A stretch of DNA of 22,561 nt. Origin: Methanomicrobia archaeon. GTDB taxonomy: Archaea > Methanobacteriota_B > Thermococci > Methanofastidiosales > NM3. Shown here in pieces: positions 1-5,903 of the stretch (its first letter is position 1; each line of letters opens with the position of its first letter). Where the stretch lies: the NCBI GenBank assembly GCA_011372835.1, contig DSAJ01000008.1:1-22561 (forward strand), written 5' to 3'. The notes under the pieces were generated by a model. It was not told where the DNA came from. It ran no database searches and saw only the letters and a list, made by a program, of their open reading frames with translations. A program made the position numbers and the translations under genes.

Positions 1-540
1 ACCATAGAAGAAATCAGTCGTACGATCGTTGAGGGAGGAGAGGGTCAACTCGTGCAGGTTGTACTTTCCCCAGAACTCTTTGGTCTCCTCATACTCCTCC
101 TCCAAATATCTCAAAATGGCATCATTGTGAATATATGGTTGGCCAAAGACATCGGCCTCGACAGCATCATGGTAGGTTACGCGGTAGTAATCAGGGGGTG
201 CGGTCGTCGTCGGTGCGGAGGTGGTCGGTGGTGCGGTCGTCGTCGGAGGGGACGTCGTGGCCGGAGGAGGTGTCGTGGTGGGACATCCCTCATTGGCAGG
301 GTCGCCAGGTATGTCGGGGCATGCATCGGAGGCATCCGGCACCCCGTCGCCATCACGGTCCGTGGCGGGTGGCTGCGTGGTAGTTGGGGCGGGCGTTGTT
401 GTCGATTCCTCATCGCCACCAATGCATCCGCCGATAAGTGATATGAGCACGAGAAGTGCTACACACAAAGCAATGCGGCGTATATGATCATCTCCAAAAT
501 GATTAGCACCATTACTATGAATACCGAATCTTAATAACAT
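1..540 (-). CDS. Secreted lipoprotein with TSP3-like calcium motif, 3' end cut by window
   Basis: An open frame runs from ATG at 540 to base 1 (180 codons, no stop). Residues 21-22 are RR, followed by a hydrophobic stretch (23-36) and a lipobox-like IGGC with Cys39, so this is probably a membrane-anchored, surface-exposed lipoprotein. Residues 61-80 carry DRDGDGVPDASDACPD, a thrombospondin type-3-like calcium-binding repeat, with Cys74 and Cys86. It is flanked by Thr/Pro-rich linkers (46-60 and 88-116) that look like cell-surface spacers. From residue 117 a folded domain begins (DYYRVTYHDAVEADVFG and an acidic helix); I do not recognise it. No other ATG is in frame, and no strong Shine-Dalgarno precedes this one. 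The gene lies 24 bases after uppP and may share its transcript. The function is unknown. Confidence 0.72.
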   Translation of the reverse strand, partial: MLLRFGIHSNGANHFGDDHIRRIALCVALLVLISLIGGCIGGDEESTTTPAPTTTQPPATDRDGDGVPDASDACPDIPGDPANEGCPTTTPPPATTSPPTTTAPPTTSAPTTTAPPDYYRVTYHDAVEADVFGQPYIHNDAILRYLEEEYEETKEFWGKYNLHELTLSSLNDRTTDFFYG

Positions 541-564
541 TTCCACTAAGGGCGGACAATGGTA

Positions 565-1371
565 TCAAAGAGCTAGAGACGCAAACAGCATCGCTGCCAG
601 GATGAAACAGACGAGCGAGACCCGGACATGTGCTGCAAAGCGTAGCACGATGTCGATGGTGGCATAACCAACGATAAAAGAAACGCACATGGCAACGAGC
701 ATGCCCGCGCCCACTTCGATGCCGGATGTGAGCTCTATGCCGATGTTGGCGGCCAAGACCGCGGGGATGCTGAGAAGAAATGATAATCGAAACGCCTCGT
801 GTGCATCAAATCGCCTGTAGAGGAGCCCGAAGACGGTCGATCCTGACCTTGAAATGCCTGGTATCACCGAAAGGCCCTGCAATATGCCGACGAAGACGGA
901 ATCGACGAGCGTTGCGTCATCGGCAAAACGTTCCCGTGCTGGCCCATATGTTCGAAGCGCCCCGGTAATGACGAGTGCGAGGCCCATGATGAACGTGAAG
1001 AGACGGGGCGATTCCGCAAGCATCCTGATGCCAAAAAGATAGAGCAACCCGCCTACAAGACCGGTGAACAACGTCGCCATGATGACAAATGAAAGAAGCG
1101 CGCTGTCCCTTTCACTGAATGGCCTAGAGCGGGGCAGGCATGAGATGTATGAAGGCACCTGGCGGACGAGTGAGGCAACGTCCTTGCGAAGATAGAGAAT
1201 AGCTGCCAGCATGGTGCCAAGATGCAGCCATATGGCTATATGCACCGATGTCAACACATCCTCCCCAAAGAGTTGCGTCGAGACGATGGAGACGATGCCC
1301 TCGCTACTCACTGGAAGCCATTCGAATACGCCCTGAAGCGCGCCGATGAGGATGAGTTCGAATAGCTCCAT
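565..1371 (-). CDS. uppP: Undecaprenyl-diphosphatase-type phosphatase (UppP/BacA family)
   Basis: This is a 268-residue polytopic membrane protein of the BacA/UppP family, whose bacterial members dephosphorylate undecaprenyl diphosphate to recycle the glycan lipid carrier. In an archaeon the substrate is more likely a dolichyl-type or C55 polyprenyl diphosphate used in glycosylation. Both family signatures are visible: LQGVFEWLPVSSEG at 12-25 (the Q/E-x3-E motif is Q13 and E17) and PGISRSGST at 171-179 with Arg175. The His that follows SSSG in many bacterial members is not present here (SSEGIV). Length matches the family at about 270. The start is ATG 1371. No Shine-Dalgarno is seen, and a TATA box about 25 bases upstream suggests a leaderless mRNA. 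It is outside the ribosomal operon and next to a lipoprotein gene. Confidence 0.9.
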   Translation of the reverse strand: MELFELILIGALQGVFEWLPVSSEGIVSIVSTQLFGEDVLTSVHIAIWLHLGTMLAAILYLRKDVASLVRQVPSYISCLPRSRPFSERDSALLSFVIMATLFTGLVGGLLYLFGIRMLAESPRLFTFIMGLALVITGALRTYGPARERFADDATLVDSVFVGILQGLSVIPGISRSGSTVFGLLYRRFDAHEAFRLSFLLSIPAVLAANIGIELTSGIEVGAGMLVAMCVSFIVGYATIDIVLRFAAHVRVSLVCFILAAMLFASLAL

Positions 1372-1391
1372 GAGGGAAAGGCGTCATGCCA

Positions 1392-1402
1392 GTATAAAAA
1401 AT
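1392..1402 (-). promoter_or_regulatory. TATA box (box A) for uppP, probably leaderless
   Basis: The minus strand reads TATTTTTTATAC here, a good archaeal TATA box. Its centre is about 25 bases from the uppP ATG at 1371. Archaeal transcription starts about 25 bases past box A, so the mRNA would begin at or next to the start codon. This fits the lack of a Shine-Dalgarno sequence. The start site itself is inferred. Confidence 0.6.
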
Positions 1403-1550
1403 ATGTGCATGGGAACGATCCATGACCTGGTGGGAACACCTTTTCGTTCAATTGTTGCAAACACATGACACAACCCTATCCCTAATGTTATGTGTCGCCA
1501 AGGGATTGCACAACGATACGAGAGGCAAAAGATCAACGAAGGCGCAATGC

Positions 1551-1554
1551 AAAA
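1551..1554 (-). terminator. Short T-run after tRNA-Leu(UAA)
   Basis: Two bases past the tRNA 3' end the minus strand carries TTTT. A short T-run directly after a tRNA is a common archaeal termination signal, but four bases is weak. The rest of 1372-1556 (about 185 bases) contains the uppP promoter and nothing else I can recognise. Confidence 0.35.
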
Positions 1555-1556
1555 GG

Positions 1557-1698
1557 TGCGGGGGGCGGGATTTGAACCCGCGGATTCCTGCGAAACTGGA
1601 TTTCTTATCCAAAGACGCGCTCCCGACTACATGCGAACACCGCAGTGCACGCCTAGATCTTAAGTCCAGCGCCTTTGACCAAGCTCGGCAACCCCCGC
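1557..1698 (-). tRNA. tRNA-Leu(UAA) with a 57-base intron
   Basis: The acceptor stem is GCGGGGG/CCCCCGC with discriminator A. The D-arm is GCCGAGC..GGC and the T-arm is GCGGG TTCAAAT CCCGC. The anticodon stem CTGGA/TCCAG is split by an intron after position 37. Anticodon UAA lies at 1660-1662. Removing 1602-1658 leaves 85 bases with a long variable arm, as expected for a type II Leu tRNA. CCA is not encoded (the strand continues CCT). A TATA box at 1724-1731 and a T-run downstream suggest its own transcription unit. The 5' 30 bases differ from tRNA-Leu(UAG) at 4654-4738 by one base. Confidence 0.93.
1602..1658 (-). other. tRNA-Leu intron with bulge-helix-bulge splice motif
   Basis: The intron sits between positions 37 and 38. 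A canonical BHB is visible: the outer helix is the anticodon stem CTGGA/TCCAG, the central 4-bp helix is CUUA (positions 32-35) with UAAG in the intron, and the 3-nt bulges are AGA and AAA on opposite strands. An inner helix UCUAGG/UUUGGA follows, with some G-U pairs. Cutting after the second bulge base on each side gives the 57-base intron and a normal 7-base anticodon loop. The splicing endonuclease EndA recognises such motifs. Confidence 0.88.
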
Positions 1699-1723
1699 GC
1701 GCACTCATACCATCGGACGCAGC

Positions 1724-1731
1724 TATAAAAA
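1724..1731 (-). promoter_or_regulatory. TATA box for tRNA-Leu(UAA)
   Basis: The minus strand has TTTTTATA within an AT-rich block. Its centre is about 30 bases upstream of the tRNA 5' end at 1698, which is the expected distance for an archaeal promoter with a very short leader. Confidence 0.55.
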
Positions 1732-1761
1732 TATTTCTTGATTAGTGCGTGTTTCGCACTG

Positions 1762-1875
1762 GCGACCAGGTCGCTAGAACATGAACTATGAAAAAAGTAG
1801 GTTATGTGAGGGGGCCTCATGCCACCTCACGCTAGAGGACCCGGACCGCCATAACGTACATGAGCGACCAGGTCG
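1762..1875. repeat. Duplicated palindrome GCGACCAGGTCG flanking the terminator
   Basis: GCGACCAGGTCGC at 1762-1774 is a perfect palindrome around a central A. The same 12 bases recur at 1864-1875. Because the unit is self-complementary, the two copies could pair with each other in RNA (12 of 13 positions) and enclose the hairpin between them. Alternatively, they could be paired protein-binding sites. A third small inverted repeat, AGTGCG-tgttt-CGCACT, lies at 1744-1760. The role is unknown. Confidence 0.6.
1791..1830 (-). terminator. Hairpin plus T6: end of the ribosomal superoperon
   Basis: On the minus strand, after the S2 stop, GTGAGG (1830-1825) pairs with CCTCAC (1811-1806). An outer arm GTTAT (1855-1851) pairs with ATAAC (1805-1801). 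A T-run of six (1796-1791) follows within a few bases. The position, just after S2 and before the tRNA-Leu promoter, makes this the natural terminator of the operon. Archaeal termination depends mostly on the T-tract, and the hairpin may protect the mRNA end. Confidence 0.6.
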
Positions 1876-1889
1876 TGATGTTACAAAGC

Positions 1890-2486
1890 TTACGGTTGCT
1901 TGAAGTCCTCGAGTTCGAAATCGATGTCGCCGTCCTCTGGCAACGTGCCGTTGGCCCGAAGCATCTCGCGCGCAAGCAGGTAGTATATCAAGGAGAGCGC
2001 CTTGCGTCCCTTGTTGTTGGTCGGTATGGCAAGGTCGACGTTCGAGATCATGTTCTCTGAGTCACACAGTGCCACGATGGGTATGCCTATGCTTGCACCC
2101 TCCCTCAGCGCCTGATAGTCGGCACGGGGGTCGGTGATGATAAGGAGCTCGGGCTCCATGAACTGGCTGTTGCTTGGATTCGTCAACATCCCTGGTATGA
2201 ATCGTCCCGCCACCGACTTGCAGTGGGTATGCTCGGAGAACTTCCGTACCGGTTTGTGACCATATACCCTTGTCGAGACGACAAGCACCTTCTGTGGATC
2301 GTACTTTGCCAAGAGCTTTCCGATCGAGCGGATGCGCTGGTCCGTCGCCTTGATGTCGAGCACATAGAGGCCATCCTGTCGCACGCGATAGATGTATCGC
2401 TCCATGTCCTTCGTTTTCTGTTGAGTACCGATGTGAATACCGGATGCAAGGTATTGGTCAAGAGGGATCAATAATTCATCAGTCAT
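1890..2486 (-). CDS. rps2: Small ribosomal subunit protein uS2
   Basis: At 198 residues this matches archaeal S2. MTDELLIPLDQYLASGIHIGTQ at the N-terminus and NPSNSQFMEPELLIITDPRAD near residues 100-125 are typical, and there is an acidic tail (EDGDIDFELEDF). S2 binds the 30S head-body junction late in assembly. The ATG at 2486 is preceded by GGAGGTG five bases upstream, a strong Shine-Dalgarno. The gene starts two bases after the enolase-like stop, so translation is probably coupled. It is the last protein gene of the superoperon. In many euryarchaea the next genes are MEMO and mevalonate kinase, which are not here. Confidence 0.96.
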   Translation of the reverse strand: MTDELLIPLDQYLASGIHIGTQQKTKDMERYIYRVRQDGLYVLDIKATDQRIRSIGKLLAKYDPQKVLVVSTRVYGHKPVRKFSEHTHCKSVAGRFIPGMLTNPSNSQFMEPELLIITDPRADYQALREGASIGIPIVALCDSENMISNVDLAIPTNNKGRKALSLIYYLLAREMLRANGTLPEDGDIDFELEDFKQP

Positions 2487-2488
2487 CT

Positions 2489-3067
2489 CTACACCTCCGT
2501 CATGTGTTCCTTTATTCTTAAGAGCTCGTTAATATCTTCTTTCTTGTATATCTCTACATAGCGGTATGAAAGGCCGCAAGCGACATGCCAGCTGCCCTCT
2601 TCGACGTATTGCAGGCCGCCGGTTGACGGCACCTGCGTGGAAAGCGAGCTCAGCGTTGCAAGCTCGCTGTAGTCGATGCGGGGCGCCGGCGCCACCACGT
2701 TGAACGCGGTATCCACCTCTGAGTCGCCATATACGATTGACGGTGTGCTCACGTTGAAGACGCCGCCAAGGTACTGGTAGAGGGGAAGCCCGATATAGGA
2801 CGCTGCCGCCTTTGCACATGCCAGTGAGAACGCGAAGCGAGCATTGGGGTCCTCGGCTACCTCCTCGACGACATCGTCAAAGAGCCGCTGTTCCAAGACG
2901 TTGAGGCCGACGAGCTCAGGTGCCGCGACCGTCGTGAGGTCGTCGACATCGAGCGAGGCACGAACCTGCGAACGTCCGAACGAACTGGCGGTAAAGAGGT
3001 CTATCTCTACAAGATCCCTCGTGTCGCCATAGAGCGTTCGAATCGCAAAGTCCTCAATCACACTCAC
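2489..3067 (-). CDS. Enolase-derived short protein lacking the catalytic barrel
   Basis: This 192-residue protein occupies the position that enolase holds in related archaeal operons (rpoN-eno-S2). Residues 4-35 resemble the enolase N-terminal strands, and 76-102 (..ARFAFSLACAKAAASYIGLPLYQYLGG) match the conserved enolase NAxLAVSxAxAxAAA..PLYxYLGG. The end (180-188, NELLRIKEH) resembles the enolase terminal RYNQLLRIEEEL. The active-site loop SGAST is ASLDV here. The GGxHAxN motif, the metal-binding Asp/Glu residues and the catalytic lysine region are absent. Enolase is normally about 420 residues, so roughly 230 are missing, yet the frame is intact. It is unlikely to interconvert 2-phosphoglycerate and PEP. 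The start is GTG at 3067 (or GTG at 3061). A ribosome- or polymerase-related role is only a guess from context. Confidence 0.78.
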   Translation of the reverse strand: MSVIEDFAIRTLYGDTRDLVEIDLFTASSFGRSQVRASLDVDDLTTVAAPELVGLNVLEQRLFDDVVEEVAEDPNARFAFSLACAKAAASYIGLPLYQYLGGVFNVSTPSIVYGDSEVDTAFNVVAPAPRIDYSELATLSSLSTQVPSTGGLQYVEEGSWHVACGLSYRYVEIYKKEDINELLRIKEHMTEV

Positions 3068-3114
3068 TCTATCACTGCCTCGTTTGTCTCGCTACGCATA
3101 GATGATCGGTATGG

Positions 3115-3189
3115 TGGGGCCGCCGAGATTTGAACTCGAGTGTCCACCACCCCAAGGTGAGAGGATGGTCCAAGCTACCCTACGGCCCC
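3115..3189 (-). tRNA. tRNA-Pro(GGG)
   Basis: The acceptor stem is GGGGCCG/CGGCCCC with discriminator A. The anticodon stem TCACC/GGTGG closes the loop TTGGGGT, with GGG at 3152-3154. The T-arm is TCGAG TTCAAAT CTCGG. The 75-base gene is followed by CCA at 3112-3114, so the 3' CCA is encoded, unlike in the other three tRNAs here. The 5' end is only nine bases past the rpoN stop, with no room for a promoter. It must be cut out of the operon transcript by RNase P and tRNase Z. Confidence 0.93.
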
Positions 3190-3198
3190 ACGTTTGTC

Positions 3199-3390
3199 TT
3201 ACACGCTAAACTCAAGTACCTCGTCTATCAGGTCCACATGCGTAAGGAACATGCGCCTACAGCAATAACGGGTGACCCCTAGGTCGTCCAAGACCTTGTC
3301 CCGGGGTTCCTCCTGTATGCGCTCGACATAGGGCTCATAAAGATGCCCTATTGGTTTCCCGCATGTGAAGCAGCGTATTGGAAATATCAT
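3199..3390 (-). CDS. rpoN: DNA-directed RNA polymerase subunit N (Rpb10 homologue)
   Basis: The protein is 63 residues, as expected for archaeal RpoN. MIFPIRCFTCGKPIGHLYEPY is the family signature, and the zinc ligands Cys7, Cys10, Cys43 and Cys44 are all present. RpoN is a small zinc-bundle subunit that helps dock RpoD and RpoL onto the large subunits. The start is ATG 3390, five bases after the S9 stop, with an AGGTAGATG-type Shine-Dalgarno in the S9 end. RpoK often follows RpoN in related operons, but here a tRNA-Pro comes next and no RpoK is seen. Confidence 0.96.
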   Translation of the reverse strand: MIFPIRCFTCGKPIGHLYEPYVERIQEEPRDKVLDDLGVTRYCCRRMFLTHVDLIDEVLEFSV

Positions 3391-3395
3391 TGCAT

Positions 3396-3800
3396 CTACC
3401 TGTATGACTTCTGTCGCTTGGCGCGTGCACCCTGTGATGACTTGTTTGGTTTGTGTTGTTCGGCCCGTCGGGTGTCACCCTTGAGCATGGAGCGGTCATA
3501 CTCCATGTAACGGTCCTTGAGCTCCATGTCGCCGGATATCTCGACGAGGCCCTGCGCGATGGCCATCCTGCATGCATCGGCCTGACCCATGATCCCTCCG
3601 CCATAGACCTTGATGTTGATGTCGTATGAGGAGGCGATGTCGCCTGCGATGTAGATGGGTTCCATCATCTTGAGCTTTGCCATCTCTGGTTCAACGAGTA
3701 CAAGGGGCTTTCTGTTGACGCGGACACGGCCCTTGCCTTCTGTGACGACGGCGCGGGCAACGGCCCTCTTCCTCTTTCCGCTTGACTGCACTATCTTCAT
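3396..3800 (-). CDS. rps9: Small ribosomal subunit protein uS9
   Basis: At 134 residues this matches archaeal S9. The conserved SGKRKRAVARAV start, the GGGIMGQADACRMAIAQGL core (68-86) and the basic tail ending in KSYR are all visible. In the ribosome the C-terminal tail reaches the P-site tRNA anticodon stem. The start is ATG 3800, which directly abuts the L13 stop (TAGATG). GGTGA just upstream serves as the Shine-Dalgarno and lies within the end of L13, which implies coupled translation. Confidence 0.97.
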   Translation of the reverse strand: MKIVQSSGKRKRAVARAVVTEGKGRVRVNRKPLVLVEPEMAKLKMMEPIYIAGDIASSYDINIKVYGGGIMGQADACRMAIAQGLVEISGDMELKDRYMEYDRSMLKGDTRRAEQHKPNKSSQGARAKRQKSYR

Positions 3801-4232
3801 CTACTCACCCCGTAAATATCTGGAGAGTTCGTCTACCCTCATGATCTTGTGTGTGCCAAGCCTGGCACCGTCGGCATTCTCGATCTTCGTGAAATCCGTA
3901 CCGTCCAACGTCTCGGGGACTCCCTCGAAGACGCGCAGTCGCCTGTATGCGGCTCGCCCGGAAGGCTTCCTCCAGGGGAGCATGCCGCGAATGGTCCTGC
4001 GAACGATGCGCGCGGGGGTCTTGGGAAAGAACGGTCCGTGGGTCGGATTCGCCCTGTCGGAGAGGTCAGTGCGGTGCTTGAATCGCTTGAAGATGTTCTC
4101 CTTGTTTCCGGTGATGATGACCTTCTCGGCGTTCACGATGGTAACGTTTTGACCTGCAAGCAGGTACTGTGCGACCTCGTTGGCCATCCGTCCAAGTATC
4201 ATGTTGTCTCCGTCGATGTTCATGCCACTCAT
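3801..4232 (-). CDS. rpl13: Large ribosomal subunit protein uL13
   Basis: The protein is 143 residues. ILGRMANEVAQYLLAGQNVTIVNAEK (12-37) and HGPFFPKTPARIVRRTIRGMLPWRKPSGRAAYRRLRV are hallmark segments of archaeal L13, which binds 23S rRNA domain II early in assembly. The start ATG overlaps the L18e stop in an ATGA, and a GGGGGATGA run provides the ribosome site. A start a few codons later (MNIDGDN) is possible but lacks this spacing. Confidence 0.96.
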   Translation of the reverse strand: MSGMNIDGDNMILGRMANEVAQYLLAGQNVTIVNAEKVIITGNKENIFKRFKHRTDLSDRANPTHGPFFPKTPARIVRRTIRGMLPWRKPSGRAAYRRLRVFEGVPETLDGTDFTKIENADGARLGTHKIMRVDELSRYLRGE

Positions 4233-4591
4233 CCCCCTATAATCCTCACGTTGGACCCTGTGGGATTCTGCTCCATGAGCTCGTTTAACGTCAACGCTTT
4301 GCCGTTCTCCTCGATCTTGCGTCGGGCCGACTCGGTGAACTTGAACGCGGCGACCGTGACCTTGTGGTCAAGCTCGCCGGAGCCAAGCACCTTGCCAGGA
4401 ACGACGGCGATCTCGTTCTCGCTCGCATACCTGTTAAGGGTCGATATGTTCACTTCACTCATGCGGCGTGATGGTTTTGACAATCTCTTCGAAAGGGCCA
4501 CCCACAACGGCACGCCCTCCGAATATCCTTTTGACCGCATGGTCTCGATAAGCTGCAACAATGTTGCGTTCGTCTTTCTCAGTTTTTTCAT
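4229..4591 (-). CDS. rpl18e: Large ribosomal subunit protein eL18
   Basis: I chose ATG 4591 (120 residues, MKKLRKTNATLLQLIETM), although the frame stays open upstream into the tRNA-Leu. The chosen start has GGAG upstream, matches the usual length of about 120, and leaves the tRNA intact. EVNISTLNRYASENEIAVVPGKVLGSGELDHKVTVAAFKFTESARRKI is typical of L18e, which is structurally related to bacterial L15. It overlaps L13 by four bases. Confidence 0.95.
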   Translation of the reverse strand: MKKLRKTNATLLQLIETMRSKGYSEGVPLWVALSKRLSKPSRRMSEVNISTLNRYASENEIAVVPGKVLGSGELDHKVTVAAFKFTESARRKIEENGKALTLNELMEQNPTGSNVRIIGG

Positions 4592-4653
4592 CTCTAACAC
4601 TCCCGAACTCGGTAGCGGACATCGCCCGCTCGCCCAGTGTGCGTACGTTTTAG

Positions 4654-4738
4654 TGCGGGGGATGGGATTTGAACCCACGAACTTCTACAAGACAGGGTCC
4701 TAAGCCCTGCGCCTTTGACCAATCTCGGCAACCCCCGC
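4654..4738 (-). tRNA. tRNA-Leu(UAG)
   Basis: This is an 85-base type II tRNA. The acceptor stem is GCGGGGG/CCCCCGC with discriminator A, and the anticodon stem CAGGG/CCCTG encloses CTTAGGA, with anticodon UAG at 4700-4702. The variable arm is long, and there is no intron. CCA is not encoded. The 5' end is only two bases after the RpoD stop, so it cannot have its own promoter there. It should be released from the polycistronic transcript by RNase P. Confidence 0.94.
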
Positions 4739-4740
4739 AA

Positions 4741-5505
4741 TTAGCCGGTCAACTGACCTGAAAGTTCAGATGACTTGTTTTCCATCACCTTTAAGGCAGT
4801 TGTTAATAAATCTTTTGCAGACATATTGCCAAAGGACTCTAATGTAAATATAAACTTGTTACGGTCCAAAGAAACGGATATGAGCGTTTCTTCGTTCGAT
4901 TTGGCGCACGCCTCCTCGCAAGAACGGCAAAACGTGCATTTCGTCACATCCGTGACGACGAGCACATCGCCTTCGATGGCAAGGATATCCACGGGGCATG
5001 CCTTAACGCAGCCTTCGCAGCGGTTGCACTGTTCCGTGTCGATCGTGATGACCGGATAGTTCTTGTAGGAAGCAAGCCCTGCCTGCCATCGAACGTGATC
5101 GCGTCCGTATCCCACGGTACATTCGGCGTTGAAGACGAGGCGCTGGCGCTCACCGAGCTTGACGATGGGAAATCCATCATCGATCGGCATGACCTCGGGG
5201 TCGTCCGAGACGAGGTCAGCTGAATAGACCATGCGTGGTCCCTCGGCTTCCATGCTGAGCGTGACCATGCGGCTGCCCTCGTCGGAGTCGGCCGGTGTCG
5301 TGAGCGGTATGAGGCCGACCCTGTGGGATATGGTCTCGTCGAAGAGCGGGCTCGAGTTGTCGTAGAATACGACCTCTTTACAGGCGTAGACGGGCAGTTC
5401 CGACAGTATGGCGCGCCGCAATGCATTCACGAACGGCGCAGTAACGCCCTCGATGACGATCGAGACGACGTTGTCGTGCGTGGAGGGAAGATAATCGACC
5501 TTCAT
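4741..5505 (-). CDS. rpoD: DNA-directed RNA polymerase subunit D with two Fe-S motifs
   Basis: This 254-residue protein corresponds to bacterial alpha and eukaryotic Rpb3. The N-terminus (FVNALRRAILSELPVYA, 25-41) is the dimerisation region that pairs with RpoL. A ferredoxin-like insert holds two complete CxxCxxCxxxC motifs: Cys160, 163, 166 and 170, and Cys190, 193, 196 and 200. These should bind two [4Fe-4S] clusters, as in methanogen-type RpoD. Some archaea have lost one or both. The C-terminus (208-254) closes the dimerisation domain. The start ATG is two bases after the S11 stop, and the upstream ribosome site (AAGGG) is weak. Confidence 0.96.
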   Translation of the reverse strand: MKVDYLPSTHDNVVSIVIEGVTAPFVNALRRAILSELPVYACKEVVFYDNSSPLFDETISHRVGLIPLTTPADSDEGSRMVTLSMEAEGPRMVYSADLVSDDPEVMPIDDGFPIVKLGERQRLVFNAECTVGYGRDHVRWQAGLASYKNYPVITIDTEQCNRCEGCVKACPVDILAIEGDVLVVTDVTKCTFCRSCEEACAKSNEETLISVSLDRNKFIFTLESFGNMSAKDLLTTALKVMENKSSELSGQLTG

Positions 5506-5507
5506 GC

Positions 5508-5903
5508 CTATACCCTTCTCCCCCTTCTTCCTCCCTTCGGTCGGGTACCATCGTGAGGAATGGGAGTCACGTCCTCGATCCTGCCAATACGGAGCTTGGC
5601 GCGCGAGAGTGAACGGATGGCCGCCTGCGCACCAGGACCAGGATTCTTGGACTTGTTCCCGCCCGGGGCACGAACGAGGATGTGCACACCGGCGATGCCG
5701 CGCTCAAGCGCCTCCTCGGCAGCCTTGGCGGCAGCCTTCATGGCAGCATAGGGGGATGACTCCTCCCTGTCAGCCTTGACGATCATACCGCCGGACCAGC
5801 GCGTGATCGTCTCAGCGCCCGAAAGATCGGTGATGTGAATGATCGTATCGTTAAATGATGCGTAGATGTGGGCAACGCCCCACTTGGGTTCCTTACTCGC
5901 CAT
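5508..5903 (-). CDS. rps11: Small ribosomal subunit protein uS11
   Basis: The protein is 131 residues. KWGVAHIYASFNDTIIHITDLSGAETI and the C-terminal DVTPIPHDGTRPKGGRRGRRV are diagnostic. S11 lines the mRNA exit side of the 30S platform. GGAGG lies about nine bases before ATG 5903. The gene overlaps the S4 end by 11 bases, the largest overlap between ribosomal genes in this stretch. The order S13-S4-S11-RpoD is the conserved alpha operon. Confidence 0.97.
   Translation of the reverse strand: MASKEPKWGVAHIYASFNDTIIHITDLSGAETITRWSGGMIVKADREESSPYAAMKAAAKAAEEALERGIAGVHILVRAPGGNKSKNPGPGAQAAIRSLSRAKLRIGRIEDVTPIPHDGTRPKGGRRGRRV

Noticed and set aside
221..245. Short GTCGTCGTCGG-type repeats, considered as a CRISPR or satellite
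   Set aside because: They are codons for Thr/Pro linkers of the lipoprotein, without spacers or regular length.
52..441. A 129-codon plus-strand frame rich in Arg and Gly
   Set aside because: The opposite strand encodes a lipoprotein with signal peptide, lipobox and TSP3 motif in one continuous frame. The Gly/Arg run is the complement of its Thr/Pro linkers.
1447..1463. GTTCAATTGTTGCAAAC as a possible operator before uppP
   Set aside because: The dyad is weak, it is about 50 bases upstream of the TATA box, and no second copy was seen.
3849..4703. A 284-codon open frame on the plus strand
   Set aside because: It lies opposite L13 and L18e and runs into the tRNA-Leu gene. No recognisable protein results.
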